From contig JAEZKZ010000060.1 in NCBI GenBank assembly GCA_023415305.1, positions 1 through 6,816 on the forward strand: a DNA stretch of 6,816 nucleotides, read 5' to 3'. The number at the start of each line of letters is the position of its first letter. Position 1 is the stretch's first letter. The stretch is from Bacillota bacterium. GTDB taxonomy: Bacteria; Bacillota; Clostridia; Acetivibrionales; DSM-1351. This document shows positions 1 to 4,350 of the stretch, in pieces. The notes beneath the pieces were generated by a model. The model made no database searches, had not been told where the DNA came from, and saw nothing but the letters and a program-made list of their open reading frames with translations. The position numbers were made by a program, and so were the translations under genes.

Positions 1-196
1 ACGCTGGAGACCACAGAAACGGATCCGGACATCCTGCGACTTATTCGATCTGGATTCATTGCGGAGGACCACCCACAAGCTCCGGATCGAGGAAATAAAT
101 CTCGCAGCGGATTCGGTACCAGCTAAACATCTCCTCCTCTGCTGGTGAAGGAACGCCATCCAGGAGAAAAAGTAGCTGCAGGACCGGCAGAGAGAT
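1..196. other. G+C-rich left flank with a possible gene remnant on the minus strand
   Basis: This segment is roughly 53% G+C, while the DNA right after it is strongly AT-rich, so it probably has a different origin. On the minus strand one frame is open from 196 to a TGA at 56-58. It reads like protein (a hydrophobic LPVLQLLFLL stretch, then MFSWYRIRCEIYFLDPE), but it has no plausible start and a stop lies just upstream at 197-199. An ATG at 59, overlapping that stop in an ATGA arrangement, opens another frame that leaves the window. I recognise neither product. The plus strand also has an open frame from 1 to 126. A truncated host or element gene on the minus strand is the best guess, but the coding assignment is uncertain. 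Confidence 0.3.
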
Positions 197-233
197 TCAA
201 ATAACGAGAGTATTTGATATAATTTAAAAAAAC

Positions 234-273
234 GTACATAATGTACACTATTGACAAAACGTACATTGTGTGC
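234..273. promoter_or_regulatory. Operator-like dyads with TGTACA core at the toxin-antitoxin promoter
   Basis: GTACAT-A-ATGTAC (234-246) is a perfect 13-bp palindrome containing TGTACA, just upstream of the -35 box. An imperfect copy starting GTACATTGTG (261-273) fills the spacer between -35 and -10. Both copies begin with the direct repeat ACGTACAT (232-239 and 259-266), 27 bp apart. YefM-family antitoxins are known to autoregulate through palindromes with a TGTACA core, and the downstream antitoxin has a YefM/Phd-like DNA-binding domain, so autorepression at this site is a reasonable inference. A related TGTACG-ATACA dyad lies at 443-453, just before the gene. Confidence 0.6.
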
Positions 274-280
274 GTATAAT
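251..280 (+). promoter_or_regulatory. Consensus promoter of the toxin-antitoxin operon
   Basis: A perfect -35 box TTGACA (251-256) and perfect -10 box TATAAT (275-280) are separated by 18 bp. Transcription should start near 287, leaving an AT-rich leader of about 180-190 nt before the antitoxin gene. The leader has no recognised riboswitch. It contains a 12-bp tandem repeat, ACTAAACCA[G/A]CA, at 348-359 and 360-371. Confidence 0.75.
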
Positions 281-467
281 AATATTAGATCCGTAGAATA
301 ATAAAATATAATCTTATCATCTTAAATTTAGAAAACTATAACCAATTACTAAACCAGCAACTAAACCAACAAAAAACATAAAAATAAAAACCTATACGAA
401 AAATCAAAACTCTTATAAGCCGATAGAAAATTAAAATACTAATGTACGATACAGGAAAAGTAGAAGG

Positions 468-914
468 ATGAATATAATGAACAATACTATAAAAATAATT
501 TCAGCTACGGATGCTAGGAAAGATTGGAGCCAGCTTATTGATACTGTGGTTCATGATAAACCACAGATGATAAGCCGTACTAGAGATTATGTTTTAATGA
601 CAGAAGTTCATTTAATGATGGAAATTTTGTCCAAGTATAAATACGCTGCTACGAGGTATTTAGAAGAGGATAATTCGATAACCTTATCTTTGAATGAAAT
701 GGATATAGCTGTTAACGGTTCCACAGAGGACGAAGCCAGGATGAAATTAGCTCAGGATATATTAGAATATTCAGAAGAGTTCTATGATGAATTTCATTTC
801 TGGAGCAAAGCTCCGAATCGTAAAAAACATGTTCCTTATGTAATGAAGGCTCTTATCTTACAGGATATTGAGAAGATAGGAGAAGAAATAACATGCCACG
901 ATTTAAAGAATTAA
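468..914 (+). CDS. Phd/YefM-like antitoxin with an extra C-terminal domain
   Basis: Probable antitoxin and autorepressor of the toxin encoded by the overlapping next gene. Residues 8-55 match the Phd/YefM pattern: a short strand ending in SATDARKDW, a helix (SQLIDTVV), then a strand with the 'K-P-x-x-I-S-R-x-R-D-x-V-L-M' arrangement typical of this DNA-binding fold, and a helix (EVHLMMEILSKY). Phd/YefM proteins are usually about 80-90 residues; this one continues to 148. The tail starts with an acidic strand-like segment (EEDNSITLSLNEMDIAVNG), then an acidic helix with T-x-D-E-A, and ends with PNRKKHVPYVMKAL. The 'strand then T-x-x-E-A helix' layout recalls HicB antitoxins, which would suit a HicA-like partner. 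An AAGG at 464-467 is 9 nt from the ATG at 477 but almost touches the one at 468, so translation may start at codon 4 (145 residues). The last 22 nt overlap the toxin gene, indicating coupled translation. Confidence 0.75.
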   Translation: MNIMNNTIKIISATDARKDWSQLIDTVVHDKPQMISRTRDYVLMTEVHLMMEILSKYKYAATRYLEEDNSITLSLNEMDIAVNGSTEDEARMKLAQDILEYSEEFYDEFHFWSKAPNRKKHVPYVMKALILQDIEKIGEEITCHDLKN

Positions 915-1111
915 AACGCTTCTGTGATAATGATGGTTGGGAGTTATATAAAACTACAGATCATTATTTTTATAGAAAGACGGATGAGAATGGAAACATT
1001 AAAAGAACTAAAGTATCAATGGGTTCTGGAGAGATCCCAGAGAGGTTATTTAAAGAAATACTAAAAAATCAGTTGCAAGTCACCAAAGAATATTTTAATG
1101 AGAAAATTTAA
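893..1111 (+). CDS. hicA: HicA-like mRNA-interferase toxin
   Basis: Small basic protein of 72 residues, usual for HicA toxins, which are double-stranded-RNA-binding-fold endoribonucleases that cleave mRNA when unopposed. The segment order fits: N-terminal helix (RFKELKRFCDNDGW), strand (ELYKTTD), a histidine H24 in DHYFYRK where HicA has its catalytic GSHxxYR motif, strands (KRTKVSMGSGEI), then a C-terminal helix (ERLFKEILKNQLQVTKEYF). The Gly-Ser before the His is Thr-Asp here, so this is a divergent branch. The start overlaps the antitoxin gene by 22 nt and has its own AGGAG at 878-882, 10 nt upstream. A strong terminator follows directly. The pairing of a HicA-like toxin with a Phd/YefM-like antitoxin instead of HicB is the unusual aspect. 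Confidence 0.75.
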   Translation: MPRFKELKRFCDNDGWELYKTTDHYFYRKTDENGNIKRTKVSMGSGEIPERLFKEILKNQLQVTKEYFNEKI

Positions 1112-1157
1112 AAAGATAGGTAAGGGATTGGTAAAATATCCTTTACCTATCTTTTTT
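1111..1157 (+). terminator. Strong intrinsic terminator of the toxin-antitoxin operon
   Basis: The arm AAAAGATAGGTAAGGGAT (1111-1128) pairs with 1138-1155 in an 18-bp stem with one G-T wobble (1124:1142) and a 9-nt loop. The descending arm ends in a run of six T (1152-1157). The A-rich start of the ascending arm pairs with those T residues, so the hairpin may also work in the opposite direction. It starts at the last base of the toxin stop codon and separates the operon from the partition genes. Confidence 0.9.
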
Positions 1158-1175
1158 AAATTTATGAATTTAGTA

Positions 1176-1204
1176 TTGATATTTTTATAATATAGTTATA
1201 TAAT
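1176..1204 (+). promoter_or_regulatory. Probable promoter of the partition operon
   Basis: TTGATA (1176-1181) and a perfect TATAAT (1199-1204) are spaced by 17 bp. The -10 box lies inside the left arm of the long inverted repeat at 1190-1249, so a protein bound there would block transcription. A second TATAAT occurs at 1186-1191, but it has no matching -35 box at the right distance. Confidence 0.55.
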
Positions 1205-1249
1205 TATATAAAATCATAAATATATATTTATATAATTATATAACTATAT
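1190..1249. repeat. Long AT-only inverted repeat upstream of parA, probable partition operator
   Basis: A perfect 21-bp inverted repeat: arm 1190-1210, reverse complement at 1229-1249, separated by 18 bp. Each arm contains TATATAATTATATA, which is itself palindromic. RHH-type partition proteins commonly bind repeats just upstream of their operon, both to repress it and to serve as the centromere. The position here (overlapping the -10 box and ending shortly before the ribosome site) fits that role. The sequence is almost purely A+T, so chance similarity is easier than usual, but a perfect 21-bp repeat with an internal G/C pair is still notable. Confidence 0.6.
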
Positions 1250-1271
1250 AATTTTAAAGAAGGAGCATATA

Positions 1272-2027
1272 ATGATAATTGCATATTTAAATGAAAAAGG
1301 TGGGGTAGGAAAAACTTCGCTATGCTTTAATGTTGGTTGGTATCTTGCAGAATTAGGCAAGAAAATATTATTTGTTGACTTAGATGGTCAGAGAGCTAAT
1401 TTATCATTCTTTTGTAATATTAAGGACAGGGAAAATAGACCTTCTATGAAGGATGTATTAATGGATGATATAAACGTAAACGAAACGATCATTCCAGTGA
1501 AAAAAAATATTGATATTATACCTGGAAATGTGGAGCTTACCGAAATAGGTAAATCAGTCAAACACACTTCAATGATTGAAGCTTTCGAGTCAATAAGTAA
1601 CCATTATGACTATATATTTATTGATGTAAATCCTACTCCTACTAGGATTCACGTATTAACTATGGCTGTAGCTAATTATCTTGTAATACCTATGTTGCCG
1701 GATGTTGCTACACTGGAAGCAAATAAGGGAATTATTGAAACCTATTCACTTGTAAAGAAAAGTAATATAAATAACAAACTGCAGGTATTAGGAATCGTAT
1801 TTAATAAATTTAATTCCAGGACAAATTTATCGCAACAGGTATCAGATGTAACAGACCAGATTGCTAAACAGTTAGATACATCAGTCTTTAATACCAAGGT
1901 GAGAAACAATATAGCATTATCAGAAAATGTAGGACAACATATAGGCATAACAGATTATGATCCTAAAAGTAATGGAGCTATAGATATAGTAGCACTAACA
2001 AGCGAAATATTAGCGAAGGTGGTATAA
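1272..2027 (+). CDS. parA: ParA-family partition ATPase
   Basis: Deviant Walker-type ATPase of the ParA/Soj/MinD superfamily, 251 residues, the compact form without an N-terminal DNA-binding domain (type Ib-like). Visible motifs are the deviant Walker A KGGVGKT at 9-15 with the signature first lysine, the A' box FVDLDGQ at 34-40, and Walker B YIFIDVNPTP at about 114-123. The A' and B boxes differ from the usual DxDPQ and DxPP (G replaces P, N replaces P), so this is a somewhat divergent member. ParA ATPases position low-copy plasmids or other elements over the nucleoid, driven by a centromere-bound partner, here the next gene. AGAAGGAG at 1258-1265 lies 6 nt before the ATG. The partner gene starts 3 nt after the stop, forming a two-gene operon. 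Confidence 0.92.
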   Translation: MIIAYLNEKGGVGKTSLCFNVGWYLAELGKKILFVDLDGQRANLSFFCNIKDRENRPSMKDVLMDDINVNETIIPVKKNIDIIPGNVELTEIGKSVKHTSMIEAFESISNHYDYIFIDVNPTPTRIHVLTMAVANYLVIPMLPDVATLEANKGIIETYSLVKKSNINNKLQVLGIVFNKFNSRTNLSQQVSDVTDQIAKQLDTSVFNTKVRNNIALSENVGQHIGITDYDPKSNGAIDIVALTSEILAKVV

Positions 2028-2030
2028 ATT

Positions 2031-2342
2031 ATGGGAAAGAAAGCAGCTTTATTTGATACAGATGAATTTAATATAGAAAAAGAATTAAAACAAGAAAATA
2101 TAGAAGAAAAGCAGCAAGTAGTTAAACCGGCAGAAAACAAACCGCTAGTTTCTGAAACAAAAGCAAAGTATATGAGACTCGATTTAAAAGGTAATAATCA
2201 TGCATATGTTTCTTTTATGGCCGATATCGAAAATATATCTATGACGCAATATATAAATAATCTTATTGATAAGGATAAAGAAAAAAACAAAGAAGTATAC
2301 AATAAGTTTATAGAAATTGAAAAAATCAAAAACAATGTATAA
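2031..2342 (+). CDS. Small RHH partition protein (ParG-like ParB partner)
   Basis: A 103-residue protein with a charged, low-complexity N-terminal half (about 1-45, rich in E, K and Q and probably disordered). The C-terminal part fits a ribbon-helix-helix fold: strand KYMRLDL (46-52), helix around 55-68, and second helix SMTQYINNLIDKDK (70-83). This matches the design of ParG-type centromere-binding proteins, whose flexible tail contacts the ParA ATPase while the RHH dimer binds DNA repeats. Adjacency to parA (3-nt gap) and AT-rich palindromic motifs on both sides of the pair support the role. AAGGTGG at 2016-2022, inside the end of parA, is the ribosome site, 8 nt before the ATG. The gene has no close family name I can give from sequence alone. 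Confidence 0.75.
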   Translation: MGKKAALFDTDEFNIEKELKQENIEEKQQVVKPAENKPLVSETKAKYMRLDLKGNNHAYVSFMADIENISMTQYINNLIDKDKEKNKEVYNKFIEIEKIKNNV

Positions 2343-2343
2343 A

Positions 2344-2373
2344 TATATAATTATATAATTATACACTATATAA
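2344..2373. repeat. Second copy of the partition-site motif, downstream of the operon
   Basis: TATATAATTATATAA at 2344-2358 is identical to 1229-1243 in the upstream repeat, and CTATATAA (2366-2373) matches 1244-1251. Here 7 bp separate the two blocks, whereas upstream they are adjacent. The repeat begins 1 nt after the stop of the RHH gene, so the partition genes lie between two copies of the same motif. It may be a second binding site or the main centromere. Confidence 0.45.
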
Positions 2374-2800
2374 ACCGGGATGGAGAGATTTGCATTAGTG
2401 TTTGAAATATAGAAAAACCTCCTATTTTTTTATTGCGATGTCGCAACACTTAATATGTATTCTTATTATTGGCAAGAAACTTATTTGTGGGCAAATATCA
2501 CTGTTAAGAAAACCATAAAACTTCAATGGACGCACGTGCCGATCAATTTGGTATGTACGTCCTTTGTAAATAAAAATTTGACATAAATTTTACGTCATTA
2601 CGTCACTTAATACGGACAAAGTGGCTATTTTTATATTCAAAAATTGAATTTATAAAAAAGAATAGGGTTAAGAATAGTAAATGCCTAAAATACAGGGTTT
2701 GCGACCGTACATATTTTATAAAAACACTATGTTAAAAATGATCATCTTCAAAGCCTTATAAATAAAGGGAGAGAACCGTAGAAATGTACGTATCGATAAT
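2374..2800. other. AT-rich non-coding region with several dyads, no supported gene
   Basis: No reading frame here has both a credible start and protein-like content. What can be seen: a dyad TTGCGA-TG-TCGCAA (2433-2446), with TTGCGA again at 2699-2704; an imperfect direct repeat starting CTTATT at 2462 and 2480; a strong hairpin at 2528-2562; a tandem TTACGTCA pair (2590-2605); an inverted repeat ATTCAA-AAA-TTGAAT (2635-2649); and CGTACAT/ATGTACG motifs at 2553, 2706 and 2784 that also occur at the toxin-antitoxin promoter. Clustered dyads and short repeats next to a partition locus are compatible with a replication or transfer origin or with regulatory DNA, but no initiator or relaxase gene lies in the window to test this. 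Confidence 0.5.
2528..2562. repeat. 13-bp hairpin in the non-coding region
   Basis: GGACGCACGTGCC (2528-2540) pairs with GGTATGTACGTCC (2550-2562) over 13 positions, with one mismatch (2533/2557) and two G-T pairs, around a 9-nt loop. No T-run follows on either strand, so it is not a typical terminator. It could be a protein-binding dyad, a single-strand origin type structure, or part of a structured RNA. Confidence 0.5.
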
Positions 2801-3015
2801 AGGCTATATATCATATATGATATATAGCATAATTATTAGTGGAATAGAGCTGCATGTGAATGTCAGACGGTTTTTCTGACAGGAGCATGCGGTAGCGATA
2901 TGACACTGACAATTACACGTATATATCCGTATCCGGATATATACGGAGGTCTTGCAAAATCGGTAAGCAAATGCCGGTATGAAGGGGTGAAGCATCATGC
3001 AGCAGCATGATGAGA
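2800..3015 (+). ncRNA. Candidate structured non-coding RNA (unassigned)
   Basis: From about 2840 the G+C content rises well above the surrounding DNA, without a credible gene on either strand. Four hairpins occur in a row. The first is a perfect 26-bp palindrome (2803-2828). The second is TGTCAG/CTGACA (2861-2866 with 2876-2881), continued outward by GCATG/CATGC (2852-2856 with 2886-2890) across an internal loop. The third is a 12-bp perfect stem with a TATC loop (2918-2929 with 2934-2945). The fourth is an 8-bp stem with an AGCA loop (2993-3000 with 3005-3012). Between the last two, TTGC/GCAA (2952, 2967) and CGG/CCG (2961, 2974) could cross as a weak pseudoknot. An 8-bp closing pair TAAGAGAT/ATCTCTTA (3045-3052 with 3112-3119) lies outside. 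I find no convincing promoter and cannot match it to a known RNA class. Strand is assumed; origin DNA is the main alternative. Confidence 0.4.
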
Positions 3016-3172
3016 AGGAGAGTAGTAGCGCTAGATACTGGAGATAAGAGATATTTATTCAATAGAAAATTGATTATTAAAAAGAAATCACCAAATAATT
3101 TTAAACAAAAAATCTCTTAAACAGCAGTAAATTCATGGGGTTAGCAATAAAATATTAATAAAAACTTAAAAA

Positions 3173-3211
3173 AAGAAGGCATGAAACTGTATCATAGTTT
3201 CATGCCTTCTT
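3173..3211 (-). terminator. Intrinsic terminator of the Arc-like gene
   Basis: A perfect 16-bp stem (3173-3188 with 3196-3211) has a 7-nt loop, and on the minus strand is followed by a run of seven T (read from A at 3168-3174). The stem overlaps the last codons and stop codon of the gene, so the terminator is partly inside the coding sequence. The plus-strand side has no T-run, so it acts on minus-strand transcription. Confidence 0.85.
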
Positions 3212-3364
3212 GTCTGTATCAGAAACATACTCCTTAAGAACGGTTATTACCAGGTTATTAAAAGTCCTGTTCTGTTCTTGTGCTAATACTTCTAACCGAG
3301 CTTTAAGGTCTTTTGGAATTGTTAGAAGTGTGCGTGTATTACTTTCTGCTATTTTACCACCCAT
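3200..3364 (-). CDS. Arc-like ribbon-helix-helix transcriptional repressor
   Basis: A 54-residue protein with the layout of Arc/MetJ-type repressors: strand RTLLTIPKDL (11-20, the DNA-contacting ribbon), helix KARLEVLAQEQN (21-32), then the R-T-F-N-N-L-V turn and second helix ending LKEYV (33-47). The length matches phage P22 Arc (53 residues). Such proteins bind DNA as dimers of dimers and usually repress their own promoter. GGAGGG (3370-3375 on the complement) lies 5 nt before the ATG. The gene has its own promoter (3401-3429) and terminator, and an Arc-operator-like sequence overlaps its -10 box. It is transcribed away from the recombinase-like gene, whose promoter lies back to back, so it may control both. 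Confidence 0.85.
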   Translation of the reverse strand: MGGKIAESNTRTLLTIPKDLKARLEVLAQEQNRTFNNLVITVLKEYVSDTDKKA

Positions 3365-3392
3365 AGAAACCCTCCGTTATAAAAGCTTGCTG

Positions 3393-3414
3393 ATGATAGA
3401 ATGATAACACTCTA
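3393..3414. promoter_or_regulatory. Arc-type operator candidate
   Basis: ATGATAGAA (3393-3401) and CACTCTA (3408-3414) are separated by TGATAA. The P22 Arc operator, as I remember it, is ATGATAGAA-G-CACTCTA followed by CTAT, so both half-sites appear with a 5-bp longer gap. TAGA/TCTA are the core half-sites. The site covers the -10 box of the minus-strand promoter of an Arc-like gene, as expected for autorepression. The match is to remembered sequence and the spacing difference is unexplained. Confidence 0.5.
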
Positions 3415-3429
3415 AAAATAACATGTCAA
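3401..3429 (-). promoter_or_regulatory. Promoter of the Arc-like repressor gene
   Basis: On the minus strand, TTGACA (3429-3424) is followed after 17 bp by TATCAT (3406-3401). The predicted start is near 3394, giving a leader of about 30 nt before the ATG at 3364. Confidence 0.75.
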
Positions 3430-3444
3430 GCAGATATATAGTAG

Positions 3445-3473
3445 TTGACAAGTTGATATCAGCTAGATATAAT
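3445..3473 (+). promoter_or_regulatory. Perfect-consensus divergent promoter
   Basis: TTGACA (3445-3450) and TATAAT (3468-3473) have an ideal 17-bp spacing, so this should be a very strong promoter unless repressed. It reads rightwards to the recombinase-like gene. Its -35 box and that of the minus-strand promoter form an inverted repeat (TGTCAA at 3424-3429, TTGACA at 3445-3450), with 15 bp between. The spacer contains the palindrome TGATATCA (3454-3461), a possible operator. Confidence 0.8.
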
Positions 3474-3500
3474 TATAAACATAAACTTATTAATAAAAAA

Positions 3501-3538
3501 TAAGCAAGTGCCGTCTTTGGGAGAGAAACACTTGCTTA
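3501..3538. terminator. Leader hairpin, or terminator for minus-strand transcription
   Basis: TAAGCAAGTG (3501-3510) pairs perfectly with CACTTGCTTA (3529-3538) around an 18-nt loop. Read on the minus strand it is followed by TTTTTT (3495-3500), making it a plausible terminator that would stop transcripts coming from the right. Read on the plus strand it lies in the leader of the recombinase-like gene, about 20 nt after the predicted start, without a T-run, so it could instead stabilise or regulate that leader. Confidence 0.55.
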
Positions 3539-3557
3539 CTACAACAAAACGTAACCG

Positions 3558-4250
3558 ATGACAGTTAACAATTCTAATTTAGATCATAATTGTCCTGTTG
3601 TCAAAGGGTTACCTAGAAAGGACGGAATTATGGATAATGAAAGTCTCTTTACGGCTATGGGTCTGATTAAAATGCTATCTATGATGGAGGAGGAAGTTGA
3701 TCAGTTAAAAAAAGAATTGCAAAAATTTAAAGACTGCGAGTGGTATTTTACGGAGCAAGAAGTTAAAAAAATATTTTGTATAATAAAAAAAGAAGTAGCA
3801 AACACCTTTGCCGAGATGATATTAACCACAGAAGGGAGTAAAGCTAGGGAAGAAGCGGTAACCGTTTATAATTCTGTGATTTTGGATGAAGCATTTTTCT
3901 CACTTTTATATTACAGTGGCATAAGCGTAAGTGATTTGCTTATGCTGCCATTAGATTCTTATAATCCGGAGAAAGATGAATTCTCATGGAGAAAATCAGG
4001 AAATGGAGTTTGTATCAATTTCACGCTTAACAATAAAAAAATTCTATATTCACTAAGGAGCCATTTGCAAATAAATAAGCCAAAAAAGTTTTTATTTGAA
4101 AGTCCCGGAGGGGATCCTTTACCGCTTAAAGCAGTAGAGAGCATGTTCGAATGTTATTGTGAGTTGGCTAAGATTAAGAATGATGAAAAGTGGCAATGCC
4201 AAGCTTTAAGTTATACAGGTATAAAAAATTTTGACAAGAAAATCCAGTGA
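3558..4250 (+). CDS. Tyrosine-recombinase-like protein lacking catalytic residues
   Basis: Residues about 110-227 follow the order of a tyrosine recombinase (phage-integrase) catalytic domain: EAFFSLLYYSGISVSDLLMLPLDSY resembles the 'TGLRISELLALxWxD' box, then a strand region with RKSGNG, then KKFLFESPGGDPLPLKAVESMF like the 'lF...G.pls...v...f' segment, then CQALSYTGIKNF where 'HxLRHTFA' would be. The active-site Arg is Ser123, the HxxR box is Q215-x-x-S218, and the protein ends before the nucleophilic Tyr would come. It should therefore not cut DNA. Residues about 40-58 are a predicted coiled coil (EEEVDQLKKELQKF). The ATG at 3558 has no ribosome site; the ATG at 3630 has AAAGGA 7 nt upstream, so the real protein is probably 206 residues. 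It may be an accessory or architectural DNA-binding protein, or a decaying integrase. The family call rests on motif order alone. Confidence 0.5.
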   Translation: MTVNNSNLDHNCPVVKGLPRKDGIMDNESLFTAMGLIKMLSMMEEEVDQLKKELQKFKDCEWYFTEQEVKKIFCIIKKEVANTFAEMILTTEGSKAREEAVTVYNSVILDEAFFSLLYYSGISVSDLLMLPLDSYNPEKDEFSWRKSGNGVCINFTLNNKKILYSLRSHLQINKPKKFLFESPGGDPLPLKAVESMFECYCELAKIKNDEKWQCQALSYTGIKNFDKKIQ

Positions 4251-4281
4251 ATTCAAGGGTTTGCAGGTAAAATCATATTTG

Positions 4282-4311
4282 TTGAAATATGGTATTTAAA
4301 GGGAATATAAT
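4282..4311 (+). promoter_or_regulatory. Promoter of the surface-protein genes
   Basis: TTGAAA (4282-4287) and TATAAT (4306-4311) are separated by 18 bp. The predicted start near 4318 leaves a short leader before the ATG at 4351/4357. No terminator is visible between the recombinase-like gene and this promoter, so read-through from the left is possible. Confidence 0.65.
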
Positions 4312-4350
4312 GGAATTATGAGATATTAATACATTTATAAGAAAAGAGGA

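Noticed and set aside
1..126. Plus-strand open frame entering from the left edge and ending in TAA at 124-126
   Set aside because: Could be the end of a gene, but the content is not recognisable and the minus strand reads at least as well; left as unresolved in the left-flank entry.
1742..2140. Minus-strand open frames opposite parA and the RHH gene
   Set aside because: Antisense shadows of well-supported genes; Cys/Ser/Phe-rich and without start signals.
2413..2431. Possible terminator after the RHH partition gene (AAAAA ... TTTTTTT)
   Set aside because: The only pairing is A with T around CCTCCTA, too weak for an intrinsic terminator; the end of the partition transcript remains unlocated.
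2681..2761. 26-residue plus-strand frame (starts MPKIQGLRPYIF)
   Set aside because: No convincing ribosome site at the correct distance and too short to distinguish from chance in AT-rich DNA.
2804..2998. 64-codon open frame on the minus strand (starts MMLHPFIP)
   Set aside because: No ribosome site, unusual Cys/Ile/Tyr-rich content, and it runs through strong hairpins that explain the sequence better.
2343..3172. CRISPR array or tRNA cluster in the long gene-free region
   Set aside because: No regularly spaced identical repeats and no cloverleaf or TTC-arm pattern; the hairpins differ from each other in sequence.
3210..3404. 64-codon plus-strand frame antisense to the Arc-like gene
   Set aside because: It lies opposite a gene with a clear family match, ribosome site, promoter and terminator; the plus frame has no ribosome site and resembles nothing known.
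3959..4144. Minus-strand open frame opposite the recombinase-like gene
   Set aside because: Shadow frame without ribosome site or promoter; the plus frame has recognisable motif order.
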